This document shows positions 22,741 to 34,863 of a stretch of 64,000 bases of DNA, one piece after another. This DNA is from Sphagnum compactum (taxonomy: Eukaryota; Bryophyta; Sphagnopsida; Sphagnales), in the NCBI GenBank assembly GCA_965153455.1, contig OZ234500.1, positions 14,259,579-14,323,578 on the forward strand, given 5' to 3'. The translations under genes were made by a program, and so were the position numbers. The stretch's first letter is position 1; the number at the start of each line of letters is the position of its first letter. The notes under the pieces are model-generated. The model made no database searches and was not told the DNA's origin. It saw only the letters and a program-made list of their open reading frames with translations.

Positions 22741-22749
22741 TACATGCAT

Positions 22750-24530
22750 TTGTGGAAGAAGTTTGAAAGTCCTATAAATATGCAACTAATTCATAAAGTT
22801 TAGGACCTCATTTACATCAATGACACATGCATGACAATGCGTTGACTTTCACAAAGGTGCCCAAAAATAAGGTCAACTATAAATACACATGATTATTAAT
22901 CATTAGTTACGATCATAAACATTTATAATCATATTTGAAATCACATAGTCATAATTTTGACTATAATCATAACCATGAAAGTATCTTGAAACAGATTATA
23001 ACTACATGATCACACTAAAATAGTAGTCACAAGCTGTCTTAGTCATGAAAAGTAAAACCACATTTTGGCATAGTGAAAATAAATTTCCATCCATAATTTT
23101 GATCCAATTGTGATTTTCTAGAAGTTTGTTTTGGTACAATACATGTATGTTGGTACCTAGGACCATGGATTTATTGTTCTATTTTTAACAATATGTCTCT
23201 TCTTGGTCACCTTCAATATTACACTCAAATAAAATGGGATGTTGCATTTGCTATGAGGAATTTGACTACTATACCAAAATCATAACCTATTCTTACATTG
23301 TTTGGTTGTTGGTTTCATGATGTCCTTATTTTGTGAACCCAAAAGAAAATTGCATCACTAATGTTTTAATTGTTACAATGCAATTGTAGGGATTGCCAAA
23401 GAGAGTGCACATTGTAAAAAGCAAACAAAGACCCAAAATAGTGCAACCAATTATATTAGAAATCTAGTTAGCCATCAACCTTCAAACCACAAGAGTTGAT
23501 TGTTAGTCTACAATATGCCCTTTAAATTTGTAAACATTTTTGGGACGTTTTATAGAATGTCCCCATATGCAATAATTAGTAGTAAAATCTGAAGTTTATA
23601 TCCCACCAAAATAATATGTTGAGTTTGTTAATAATGGTACATGTAAAGTTTTGTAGCTTAAATTCTTGGAGCTTTGGTTTTCAAACATGTGTTCTAGGAA
23701 AAATGGGTATTGACAATGTCTTTCCTACATGCCATATACCTTATCATATCTATGCCCCATAGCTACTAGGTAAAAGTTGTCTAAATTATTTGGTGCTTAC
23801 TTAAAATAATTGAAACCGTTTCTCATTATGTTGCCTTGATTTTGCTTTGTGAGTGTTTGCTACATCTTTTGTTGGTTGTTAGTGTTGTGTGGTTGTAGGT
23901 ATTTGCCACAAACCATGGCCCCCCCAAACAATCCCACAAATTTCAAGTTTTGATTTTTCTTTTTTAAAAGTGGTGGGAGTCTTACTCTGGGTGAACTTTA
24001 GCCTTGGAATGTAGTTCTACAAGCATATAATAGTTGAACATAGTCCAACCAACCAAGGTGTTTGATCCTTCTAGATTTGGCCACACATTAGGTACAACCA
24101 TTGTTTGCATTGAAATTGAAAAACTTAGCTAAGTTTGTGGTTTCTTTTACATGTTTTTCTAGAAAAACAAAAGTTTCATAGCAAATCCAATGGAATTTTC
24201 TAGGATACTTTAGCAACTAAATTCCCTTCAATTGAGCTAGTCATAGGGGGAGATGGCCAAAATTTGTGCAATTTGAGGTGCAAAATCTACATAGAAGTTG
24301 AACATAGGTATAAACTTTTGGTGCCCAAGTTGGATGGGCTCCATAAACATAATGGGAAAAGGAAATGAAAATTATTAAGGCTTGAATAAAAGTAGGTGAA
24401 TTTTATATGAATTTTGATAGTCATCATGTGAAAAACAAGAGGATATATAAACACTTCATGGCTTGATATTGTTATTGACCATCTGATTTTATTATTGATT
24501 ATGTGATTTTGCTGTTGATAAATGCTTATG
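22750..24530. other. Non-coding or deeply decayed DNA left of the hAT relic
   Basis: Possible N-terminal remnants of the hAT element may lie here (e.g. 23330-23500), but no zinc-finger pattern could be confirmed because of stops and shifts. Confidence 0.35.
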
Positions 24531-24539
24531 TTATTGACT

Positions 24540-26280
24540 TTGTGATTATGTTATTGAGTAGGTGTTGAATGTAGAGAGGGCTTGCATGAAGAAAAAATAC
24601 TTCCAATTTGTTACTGTGTTTCATTTATTGAAACAATGCAAGCCAATGATAGACTATGAGTGCATGGAAAGATTTTTTACCATTTTTAAGGTTGAAAAGG
24701 TGCCCAAGATGCACTAGAGTGATTCTTCTCCATGGGGAATGGCAAATTGTATCCATAATGTCGTTTTAATAGCTACAAAACATGTAATTCAAAATGCCAA
24801 TGTTTTTTTCTTCTTGAGTTGGGATGAGGTTGTTAACCAAAGTTAAATTTTCACAACTTATGTGGTTGAAAACTGGAGGAGGGTGCCTTTATTGTTGCAT
24901 TTGCAATGACCAATAAAAGAGGTGGGTTTGAGAACCTCATTATTATGTTGGTCAAATTTATTTTTAGGGGATTGTTTAATGGGGATTTGGCTAGCAAGAT
25001 GGTTTGTTTTGGTGGGGATAGTGTGATTATATTTTAGGGTTTGAAGATAGGGGTGATTGTCCAATTAGCACAACATGATGGTATGCCCCACTTGTCATTT
25101 GTATCCATTGCATGGTACATAGGTGGAATTTGCCAATGTAAACATTTTTTAGCATACCATTGGCTGGAAAAATTGAGTTGTTATTGTAGTCCATGTATGT
25201 TTACTTTTCTCACTCTCTTAAGAAGCACATTGAGCATGGGAAGTTGAAAAAACTTTGTAAGCAAAATTCTTTGGAATGTCAAAAATCAATGGATCTCCAT
25301 GCATGCACCTGCAAAATGTGTTTTGGCCGATTATAAGAGTCTTGTGGTGAAGATGGGTGATGTCCTTTTTGGGAATGTAATTACAAATAATAACTATTAG
25401 TAGTTATGTGATTATGAGACTATCTTGGGGTTGGGTTATGTGTTGTTCATGCTGGAAGCAATGTAAGGTTTTTACAAGTTGGTCCAAGGTAGAAATACAA
25501 TTGTATAAGATCTTGTGACCTTTATCATTGTCACTACTACTAATTATAATTTGTATGCAATAAAGGTGGATTTGTTGAAGAGGTTTCATCACCCCTAGTT
25601 TCAAATATTTAATGACTTGGTGCACAACATTTATGATGCTATCCACATGGTGTGGATTGGATGTGTGTTTATGGTCATTAGGGAAGATTGGGGATTTGTT
25701 GTTCAAAATGTAAAGGACCAATGTATTAGTGTAATGGAGGGGCTTATAAAAGAATTTGAAATGTATTTCCCTACCCATGACTTGATGAGTGCAACTAGGA
25801 TGATTTATCCTTAATACAGGGAGGCATCTGATATGGAAGTGACATTTTTTAATCACTTGGCAGTTTAGAAAATATTAGGACAATATCTACAAGTGGCATT
25901 TTGGTTGCTAGTTTGTTGGATCCAACCTTGTTTGAAAAACAATTTTTTTTCATTATAACTGCATGAAGAGCAATTCCCATGCTGCCCTACATTTGTTGTA
26001 ACCCCACAACAAAATCGTGGGGATGTCTGGCTTTTAATGCATTTGTGAATATCAAGTTATTAAAATACTTGAAGCTTGTGGAATTAGCCATTGTTATCAT
26101 CTTGGGAAATGTGGAGGATGGGAGGACCTTCTCCACAATCAATTTAATAAAACTTAAGTTACGTAACTACTTGATTGTCCATTTAAACTTGGTGTTTAAA
26201 ATGTATGCCCAAGAATTTTACAAGTTTAGAACTTTTTGTTTCTACAAATTGAATCAATTCAAAAGTAGGGTAAGGAGAAA
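24540..26280 (+). pseudogene. hAT-superfamily transposase relic
   Basis: The plus strand carries scattered blocks of a hAT-type transposase in changing frames. At 25041-25247 (IGVIVQLAQHDGMPHLSF, then FLAYHWLEKL) it matches the region normally reading H-CMAHRTNLAVQ. At 25740-25815 (FPTHDLMSATRMIYP) and at 26105-26260 (LGNVEDGRTFSTINLIKLKL, then RNYLIVHLNLVFKMYAQEF) it matches the C-terminal hAT dimerisation domain. Many stops and frame changes show that it is inactive. Ends and terminal repeats were not found. Confidence 0.75.
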
Positions 26281-26399
26281 TTACATTATAAAGAGCAATA
26301 GGTGGCCATTGGCTAAAGATATGGCCATCTTAGTATGTATGAGGATTGTTGGTTTTGTGCCCACAGTTCTAGGCATAAATGTCTAGTTTTTTTCCAAAT

Positions 26400-27190
26400 T
26401 TTGGACTATTTATTTATTCTTTAGTTTTACAATAATTTGGGTTGGGGAATCTAATAACTCAAGGTTTGCTTCACTTTTACAAGTTCATCACACATTCATC
26501 ACAACTTTTTGAATTTTAATTGGGTTGGGTGGAATGATTGAACCTTTTTTTTTAGTAAGTTGTTGTTTTGGAGATAGAAAGAAAATGATGGTGCAATAAA
26601 TTTTGCCAAATCATGACAAATTAGAAATCTAAGGTGGTTTGTTTTGTGCAAATCTTTTTTCCGTTCTAGTTGGGAAGAATCCTTAGAGGATAGGGGTTCA
26701 ATCCCACAAGATGAGATCCTTATGTCATTTGCTTCGGATAGATTGATTTTTCCACTGAAATTCATAGGTTGGTTATTGATTTACTACATATTGATTCAAT
26801 GTTTGTTGTTTTGTCATTGTAAAGATTTGGTATATCAAGATGACATGTGATTTATTTCCATATCAAATGTGATGAAACATGATTTTTAGTTCATTTGTTT
26901 ATTGACGTCTTGTTTTGGTGCAATGAGATTAAGCCAATAGTTGTTTTAGTTGATATCCTCCATGTCAATTGGTGAAGGAAACATGCAAGTAATTCATTTT
27001 AGCTAGTGTTATAAGGACAAAACACTCCAATATAGTAAAACTAAAAAATTCATACATCATTGGAGGCTGTTGTTGCTCATAAAATTAGGCACCTATCCAC
27101 AATTGGGAAATTTTAATTTTAAAAAATAAAAAAATAAAATAAAAATTTGGAAACTGTATGAACTAGTTTTGTTCCGGTTCTATCCAAAGG
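26400..27190. other. Spacer
   Basis: No recognisable coding block. Two 68- to 88-codon frames at 26499-26850 have no known motif and overlap on opposite strands. Confidence 0.45.
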
Positions 27191-27689
27191 CCAACATGAA
27201 CCAGCACCCACGAATGCACCATTTGGATGGACAATCTAGTGGATGGCTATTGATTTTCTATCCTTTCCTGTCCTTGTGTTAACCACTTTGGTCCAAGTTA
27301 GTTAGCATAATTTGACATTTTTTTTTCACCTTTTCAGCCCTTGGACTTCCCCAAAAAATATGTTGGGATTATTTTTTGGACCCACCTAATTACATCAACA
27401 CCCCACCCTCCCACCCATCGGCCTACCTCCCACCCACCAACCCTAACTTACTTTTTTTTTCACCTACCTTCTCACCTACATATTTCAAATGACCTAGTCT
27501 CATCCCCACCTACCTACTTGCCCACCCATCTACCTACCAAGTGGCGTTCATATACCTACCTACCTACCCATCTATCCCTACGGACCTACCAACATCCTAC
27601 ACACCATACAAACGCAAAGAAATGTCGACGAAACTAGATGTGGGTATTGCAATCCATGTGGCGCCATCAAAAGACGAGACCTAATGAAA

Positions 27690-28435
27690 GAATTGCATTT
27701 CATCATGTAAATGATTGTGCCGTCCTTTCATTTTCATACTTATTAGCCACCAAAGTAGGTACCTACTAGACACCACCCAACCATACTTACTTGTTTGGTC
27801 ATTAGTACGACTAACCTGCCATTTGCCCATTGCAATGCTTAAATGAAAAAACTGCAGGTATTGCATTTCCCTTGGATTTGTTCACACAAGCCACCTATAA
27901 TGCCCAGATGAAGATAATTGTAGCTACCCAGATACAAGTATTGCTTGCATCAAACAATAACCATCATTTCATTTTCCTACCTACTAGGCACCCAAGTAAG
28001 TACCTACTTGACACCACCCAACCATACCTACTTGCTTAGTCATCAATATGACCAACCGCCCCCCATTTGCCCATCACAATGATCAAATGAAAAAAATGTG
28101 GGTATTGCATTTCCCATGGATTTGCTCACACAAGTCACATATAATTCCCAGATGGAGATAGTTGCAACTATTTGGATAAAGGTATTATTTGCATCAAACA
28201 ATAGGCTCTGTCATTTCACTTTCTTGCGTACTGACCTTAAAGGTAGGTACCTACCAGACACCACCCAACCATACCTACCTATATGGTCATTAGTACAACC
28301 GACCCCCCATTTGTTCATCGCAATGCTCAAATGAAAAATGCGAGTATTGCATTTCCATTGGATTTGTTCACACAAGCCACTTGTAATGCCCAGATGAAAA
28401 TAATTGCACTTACCCAAATAAAGGTATTGTGTTAA
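27690..28435. repeat. Tandem array, exact 244-bp period, about 3 copies
   Basis: The anchor CAATG(A/C)TYAAATGA lies at 27833, 28077 and 28321, 244 bp apart each time. A partial unit precedes (27690-27832) and another follows to about 28435. Each unit holds GGATTTG(C/T)TCACACAAG, GCATCAAACAATA and the block ACACCACCCAACCATACCTAC. Unit length is constant despite substitutions. Confidence 0.92.
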
Positions 28436-28439
28436 GGGA

Positions 28440-29400
28440 ATATTTTACTGAAGGCATGGACAATTGTGGGTATTTCATTTAGCTAGTGCTCCATTTGAAT
28501 GCAAAAAATGCAAGTATTGCAAATTCAGGCAATGTCCACTTGCGTGATTTCCCTTACTAGTCTACCTCCATTTTGGCTTAATTAAATGCATATTATACAA
28601 ATGGGGGGTCCAAGTAAGGTTTATTCAATTTAAGCCCCCAAATGTGTACCTAAAGGCATTTGGGTTTGTTAAACTTTTATCGCATTAAATATTTAGGGCA
28701 CCTCAATTTTAATAAAATATGAATAAAAAAATATTTAGGTAGGATTTTATTTTATATGAAACCCTTCACCTCCACATATATGGATCAAGATCATTGCATT
28801 CTTTCTTTTTTCAAAGAGAACCAATCCCACTTTCAACTCAGAATAGATATGAATAATATTTTCTCCTTGGCCTTTGTTGATTTTTAATTATAATATTTTT
28901 ACTTTTTTACTTTTTTTCCAATAAATTAATTATATGCTTATTGTGTATTTATTTATGCATTTATTGTATTATAATGTATTTGTACATTGGTGTTTGTTTA
29001 TTTATGTTTTTCCCCCTCTTCACCATTAACCATCCAACCCCACTACATAGGGTGAATTTAGGGCATAGGGTATGGAGATTTACATCAACATAATTTTTTA
29101 ATTTATATATTTTCTTTAAAATGCAATGACATGTCTGATGGGGTTCACAATGCCTATTGCTCATCAAACATTTGGGGGTTTAAGGTCAAGGGTTCTAGGT
29201 GTATAACCTAAAGAAACATAAGCCTAGTCAGCTATCCTAAGACAACGTCATACCTCACATAACAAGTACCCTTAAAATGTATTATATGTCTTTTTCATAT
29301 TGTTTATTCAAATAGGTTTTGTTTTGTGAATGCAAAATTGGATGGCCCAAAAAATGTCATGTTTTTTCTACATGGTTTGGAAGTTGACCATTAGGCACCA
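28440..29400. other. Non-coding interior of element A
   Basis: AT-rich sequence. Nothing recognisable. Confidence 0.4.
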
Positions 29401-29719
29401 TGGTATTGGTGGTTTTATTTGTGTGATTCGTATATAGAAAATCCTAAACCCCATGATTGCGATAATAAGGATATTGCAATTTATAGTATAATGGGTGTCA
29501 TAAAAACAATTCAAATTAAGGATTTATTTTTCACCATTCATTTATTTAATGATGACCATGCATATACCATGCAATCAACCTTTTTCATGTTTATTGTCAG
29601 GTTATAATATTGAAGGCATTTGCAATGAGTGGTTACATCATAGGTGCATTTCTAGGAAGGTCAAAGACATGGGTTGAACTCCCAAGGCCCAAAGTAAACA
29701 AGTCCAAAACCCAACCAAG

Positions 29720-29905
29720 TCGCCATCTTTCAATGTGGACTTGGTGTGGGTTAAGGGCAAAAACTATGGGGGTTCAAACAAGAAATCCATTGATGTGGCA
29801 TATATCCCATATGCACATGTCCAAGACTTCTTGGCAAACGAGGTGACCTATGTGCCTCAGTGGAGTGGAACATCCACAAGAAAATGCTTGCACAAAAAGA
29901 TGTAA
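29720..29905 (+). pseudogene. Unassigned ORF remnant inside element A
   Basis: The frame from about 29732 reads VDLVWVKGKNYGGSNKKSID then VAYIPYAHVQDFLANEVTYV without a stop until about 29900. It has protein-like composition (balanced charge, no low complexity). Downstream continuation is broken by stops. I do not recognise a named family with confidence; it could be part of a mobile-element protein. Confidence 0.4.
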
Positions 29906-30025
29906 AAAATCCAACAATCCGGCACCACCTCAGGCATACTTGGTATGTATCACATGAGGGTATTTCCTTCATTTGCGTGTTATTTACTAGAATTGTAATA
30001 AACAAAATTGGAATGCAACCTTTTT

Positions 30026-30268
30026 TTAATTGATTGAATGTGATGTAAGTATGAATGCAGGTATGTCATGGTCCTTTGTTAAATGCCAAACAAGGAGCCA
30101 TTTGGCCAAGTATGTGGCTGGACAACCAACCACGTTGCATACCCATTTTGGACCTTCCTTTGCCCATGGAGAGTTTGAATTTCGATTTACAAGGAAGTCA
30201 ACATTAATAAAGGGCATTAAATGATGAAGGTATTGTTTGCACACCAATGAATTAATTGTTAAATGCAA
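30026..30268 (-). pseudogene. Short frame with a C2H2 zinc-finger signature
   Basis: The 80-codon minus-strand frame contains WVCNVVGCPATYLAKWLLVW followed by HLTKDH. This gives C-x4-C-x3-Y-x5-L-x2-H-x4-H, correct C2H2 spacing with the hydrophobic core residues in place. It has no neighbouring fingers and no clear gene context, so it is either a remnant of a zinc-finger gene carried by element A or a chance fit. Confidence 0.4.
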
Positions 30269-30503
30269 TTAACATTTTCGAAGCATGGGGGTATTGAATC
30301 AAAAAAATTAGACAAAAAAATGTGCCCAAAAACATGGGGGTATCAAATGAAAATAATTGGGAAAAAAAAACCCCGCCTTCCTTCTCACATGAGGGAAGGT
30401 GGGGTGAAGGGTCTTTCAACATTAGTGTTACCAAATTGGTCACCTTGAAAAGGAATAAAAAACAAAAAGTAAGTGAGGTGAGAAATTGCAATGCAAATTA
30501 GAG

Positions 30504-30797
30504 TTAACCAAATTGGTCACCTTTAGCAATTTGACCTTCAACCACCATAGTCAATGGTTTGATTATTGCATCCACAATGGATCTTTCAACTTTTACACTT
30601 TGAAGATCTTCATCTTTAGCCATTGATCTTGAAGGATCAATTGATGCATCAGGAGGCACTAACTCATTTGGAATATCTTGACCTTCAACCACCACAATCA
30701 GTGTAATTGTTGAATAATCGACCTTGTTGCTGTCATTAATGGGTTTGATGCATGGAGCTTGCATCCTTCTCAACCTCATGAAAGGGACCATTTTCAA
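30504..30797 (-). other. Open frame of unknown nature inside element A
   Basis: 97 codons with non-repetitive, acidic text (VVEGQDIPNELVPPDASIDP). A short internal echo (LIVVVEGQ / LTMVVEGQ) suggests a duplicated segment. No family is recognised, and it may not be expressed. Confidence 0.25.
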
Positions 30798-31189
30798 CTA
30801 AACAACCCAATGCACCAAACAATAACCCAAAAAATTTAACAACACAAGGATGCAAAAAGCAACACAATGAGAGAAGTGAAGACCAAAAAGATAAAGGGTA
30901 GAGAACAATAATAGGAGAGGGTGCTACTAGGAGGGTTTTAAGGTTTAGGGTGATGGCAACACCATGAGAGAGGGAGGGTAATGGTAGCAGGACCAAGAGA
31001 GAGGAAGGTGTGCTAAGAGGGTGATGGCAGCACTAGAAGAGGAAGGGAGATGCCAACAAAACTAGGAAAGGATGGGGCAATGGTAGAATAAGGAGAAAGG
31101 GGGGGGGTGATGCCAATAGAACTAAGAGAAAGGTGTAGCAATGGCAGACCAAGGAGAAAGGGGAACAATGGTAGAACTAGGAACAATAG

Positions 31190-32060
31190 AAGCAAGAGCC
31201 AAGAGCGAGGAGATACAACCAAAAACATTAGGAACGAAAGCAAAGAGCAACAAGAGTAGGAGTGCTAGGAATGAAAGTGAGGAACAACAAAGGCAAGAGC
31301 ACTAAGAGCAACAAGAACAAGAATGAGAAGCACCAAGAATGAGAGCAAAGAGCAACAGGAGCACCAAGAGCAAGAACAAATAGCAACATGAGCACCAAGA
31401 GCAAGAACAAAAAACAATAAGAACACCAGGAACAAAAGTGAATAACCCCAAGAGTGAAAACAAAGAGCAACAGGAGCACCAAAAGTAGGAGCACTAGGAG
31501 TGAAAATGAAGAGACCAAGAACGCGAGGAGCAACAGGAGCACTGGGAGCATTAGGAGTGAAAACGAAGAACAACAGGAGCACCAAGAGCAAGAGCAAAAA
31601 ACAACATGAGCATTGGGAGTAGGAGCATTGGGAGCGAGAGTGAATAGCACCAAGAGCGAAAATGAAGAGTAATTGGAGCATTAGAAGTGAGAACGGAGAG
31701 CACCAGAGTGGGAGGAGCAACATGAACACCAAGAGCGATAACGAAAAATACCAAGAGTAGGAACACCAGGAGCATTAGGAGGAGAATGAAGAGCAACAAC
31801 AATAGGAACACTAGGAACATTAGGAGTGAGAGCGATGTGCAATAGAAAAGAACACCATGAATGAAAGCGAAAAACAATAGGAAGGAGCACTAGGAGCGAG
31901 AACAAAGAGCACCAGGAAGGAGCACCAAGAGCATTAGGAGTGAGAGCGAGAAGCACTAGGAGCAGGAGCATTATGAGTGAGAATGAGGAGCACAAGGAGC
32001 AGGAGCATTAGGATCAAGAACGAGGAGCACTAGGAGTGAGCGAAAATCATTGAGAGCGCA
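31190..32060. repeat. Purine-rich minisatellite, about 15-bp core
   Basis: Variants of GAGCACCAAGAGC(A/G)AGAAC and AGCAACA(G/T)GAGCACCAAG repeat for about 870 bp. The core and its multiples are divisible by 3, so several minus-strand frames stay open for 104-155 codons and read as Leu/Val/Ala/Cys-rich text (LVLALGAPVAL). I read these as by-products of the repeat, not genes. Confidence 0.85.
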
Positions 32061-32439
32061 TTGACGATGATGATGGTGTGATGGAAGCGACGAGAGGGTG
32101 GAAATGGGGATGGGGAATGGGGGTAGGTAGGAGGGAGGGAGGTAGGTAGATATGAAAAGGTAGGTAGGGGGAGGTAGGTAGATTGGAAGAAGGGGCTGGG
32201 AGAAATTTAAAAAAAAAAAAGACCTCTGGGGGGCAGGAAGAGGGGAAGAGAGAAAAGTCCGTAACTCACCCACCCTTGTGTTCCCATCCAAAAAGTCCAG
32301 AAGGATTTTTTGGAAGGTGCGTTCATGTGTGCTGGGTCACTCAAGTCCTATCCAAAGACTGGTTTTCTGTTCTAAGGTTGGTTCCAATTCCCGTTCTGGT
32401 TTTGAATTATTTGGTGGTCTAAGCGCATCTCCTGTGGTG

Positions 32440-33660
32440 CTCAGTATGTGACCCTACAAAAATATTTTTCACATCCAAGTTCAGTTATTTAGTTTTTTGC
32501 AACCCCACCTGTGAAACTGAAAATGGGACATCAAATAGATGGGAAACTACTAATAGCAAACCACCTGGACTAATCATTATGATGGACCAATCAGAAATAC
32601 AGAGCAACAGTCAGGTCATATTTGTTACTCCTTTCTGCATGTGCACAACATACTCGAGCTTTTACCAACCATCGCAAACTGTACAATTATGCTGAGCCAC
32701 AACTATTTTCTTGAGGCAAACAGGCATATTTTGACTTTCTTCATGCAATTTTAATGTGCACGATCACATACTCAACACAGCTGGACATGGCCTAATTACT
32801 TGAGAATCAAAACTGGACAACACTGGTTCTAAATTCTAACCTTTTACTGCAGATTCATGTTTATCGGTGGGACTTGAAATCCATAAACAAGTAATCTTGA
32901 ATCGGAGAAATACTCTTGTAAGGTCAAATGTCAAGTATGCTTGGAGGCGCTCTAATTGCTCCATGAGATGGATCCAACAAGACTTGATTTAATGAAGAGT
33001 ATGAGCAGCACTGAAGGCACGGGTTTGGCAAAGCCCAAACAGGGAGTGGAAACAGCCCAGTTTGGGGGAACTTTACTGATACTGGCAATGTGTAAGGACT
33101 GCATTCATTTGTGGTTCATTTCAGTAGATCCATGACACACCACTTTGTGGAGACTTAAGAAATTCTGCTGAAGCCTAAACATTCCAACATGCAAATCAAA
33201 ATGTATAAAATGCCCAAAATTCAAACAAAATTGCAAACCAAGAAACAAACACATCATACACTGCTCAACTGACCGAAGCAGTCTTTTATTGGGTTCGATT
33301 TGGTAGGGTCCAGTACCACTTGTACAAACTGGGCACCACAAAAGTGCACTGGTTGATAGGGTCACCCGCATGCTTGGACACTGTCTTTCGATCCAGATCA
33401 AAATCTGTAATCACTCTATCTAGTTGGGTGGCCTAGTTTGTCATCATTGTATCCAATTGTCAAGTTCACCAAATGCCTGGAGCTTAATAAGTTTTGAGTG
33501 AGGATAATCAACATCCTCTGAAAAGAGTGAGTAGTTGAATGAGCACCTCTTGAGCGAGTCATTTCCCTTTCTTTTATCATTGATTAGAGTTCTCCTTAAA
33601 GTCACCCTGGCTTCACCCTGTCTTTGGGCCGCCTTTCACCCCCAATCCCCTCTTTGAGTG
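32440..33660. other. Intergenic stretch
   Basis: No recognisable coding block. The block GTCACCCTG..TTCACCCTGTCTTTGGGCC at about 33600 repeats one at about 3196. Confidence 0.45.
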
Positions 33661-33666
33661 ATGTCC

Positions 33667-33760
33667 GCAAAGTTTGGAAGTTTTATTAAATCTGGGTATG
33701 AAATGCTGAAACTCAGCATCTAATGCACAACGTTTGAGGTAATTATATTAGTTGTACAGG
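33667..33760 (+). repeat. Single copy of the 111-bp dispersed repeat
   Basis: The block GCAAAGTTTGGAAG...TTTATTAAATCTGGGTATGAAATG..CTAATGCACAACGTTTGAGG is a diverged copy of the unit tandemly repeated at 36816-37140. Confidence 0.6.
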
Positions 33761-33879
33761 TAGGAGCAGTGAAAATATATGCGGCAGCAGTGGAGGCGCT
33801 CAGGAAAAATGAAAGAGGGGGTCAAAACAGGATGAAACTCAGTTTACAACCAAAAAATGGTGCATTTCTGAGTTTCACT

Positions 33880-33903
33880 CCCCCCCCCCCCCCCCCCCCC
33901 CCC
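33880..33903. repeat. Poly(C) run of 24
   Basis: 24 consecutive C on the plus strand. Such a run is prone to assembly or polymerase length error and could form quadruplex or i-motif structure. It gives a proline run in a 107-codon frame (33769-34092) that I do not accept as a gene. Confidence 0.9.
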
Positions 33904-34739
33904 TTGAAGGCTAATGTCCTTTTTTGTAGGTTTGTTTTGGGATCTCACCCGGTTTTGGACCAAACTCAGGGTTTTGGTGCTGTGTTTTCCTTACTTTACG
34001 GAAAACTCTATTATTTGCAAACATTACATACTCATACAAACACTGATGAAGTGCAGAACTTTAAACAGGCCAGTACCAAGTACAATTTATAACATTGCTA
34101 GAAAAAAACATTTATTCAGTATCAGTAAGTAAGGAAGAGACAGGTTACCGTTGGAATCTATCTACATAGTGTGCTTGATCACTTAATTAGGGTATGGGTA
34201 TGTGAAAGTCCCTGCCTTTCAGTTGCTGGGTTTTTGTAGGTGCAGAACAAGTGACAAAATATGGAACCAATAAACCACCAAATGATCACACATTGCCCTC
34301 ATTATTGAGGGTCTGCTTTTGTTTGCTTGATGGTGGCTATGAAGATAGCTAATGATCAAGTAGTGTAATATATGTCACAATAAAACATCAAATATTGTAC
34401 AATGTAATGCATGAAATCACACAAAGATTACCTCACACATGTGTCATGAGCCATGACATTTTGTGTGAGAGAAAAATCACGTTCTCTTGTATCGACCCAA
34501 CATTTGTTACTGCCAGGGAAGTACCAAGCAAGGTTTGGTTGATTTTCGACTCCTAGCTCGACTGCAAGTTTGTTAGGAGCTGGAAGTGGGTTGGCCCATG
34601 AGATTTAATAAAAATGGGAGATTTAAAACACACATCACCTGCCAAATGTTGTCTGGGCATGCCCAAACACACATCACCTTAGCTCGGTTCATATTTTTCC
34701 AAAAAACATTTTGGTGATGGCCAGACACGTTTTGATGAG

Positions 34740-34863
34740 CCTGTGATTGTGCACATTTTGGACATGTAATGGACACTAAGAAGCATATTAGTCTCCATAA
34801 TTAGGTTAACAAGCTTGCTTGTCCCAGTGTCCATTAAATGCCCAAAATGTGCATAATCACAGG
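34740..34863. mobile_element. Snap-back (fold-back) element core
   Basis: The arms 34740-34777 and 34826-34863 are inverted complements over 38 nt with three mismatches, separated by 48 nt. Weaker inverted similarity (CCAGACAC blocks) extends outward to about 34690 and 34925. No coding capacity; fits a MITE or fold-back element. Confidence 0.8.

Larger units (their letters stand above)
27197..32339. mobile_element. Putative 5.1-kb element with related inverted termini (element A)
   Basis: The left end (27197-27222, CCAGCACCCACGAATGCACC) and the right end (32314-32339, reverse complement CCAGCACACATGAACGCACC) match over about 26 bp with four mismatches and one gap. Inside the ends, the left flank is rich in CTACC/CCACC (27400-27600) and the right flank in GGTAGG (32100-32190), also inverted. 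The interior holds a 244-bp tandem array, a possible ORF remnant at 29720-29900, a zinc-finger-like frame and a minisatellite. The left end resembles the ends at 35126 and 38456. No target-site duplication was resolved and no transposase assigned, so boundaries and class are tentative. Confidence 0.5.

Noticed and set aside
27690-28435. CRISPR-like array
   Set aside because: Units are 244 bp and contiguous, without short direct repeats separated by unique spacers. The context is a plant genome.
31228-31995. Hydrophobic Leu/Val/Cys-rich minus-strand ORFs that look like membrane proteins
   Set aside because: They are by-products of the purine-rich minisatellite; several frames are open at once with the same style.
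33769-34092. Proline-run protein
   Set aside because: It depends on the poly(C) homopolymer, with no supporting motif on either side.
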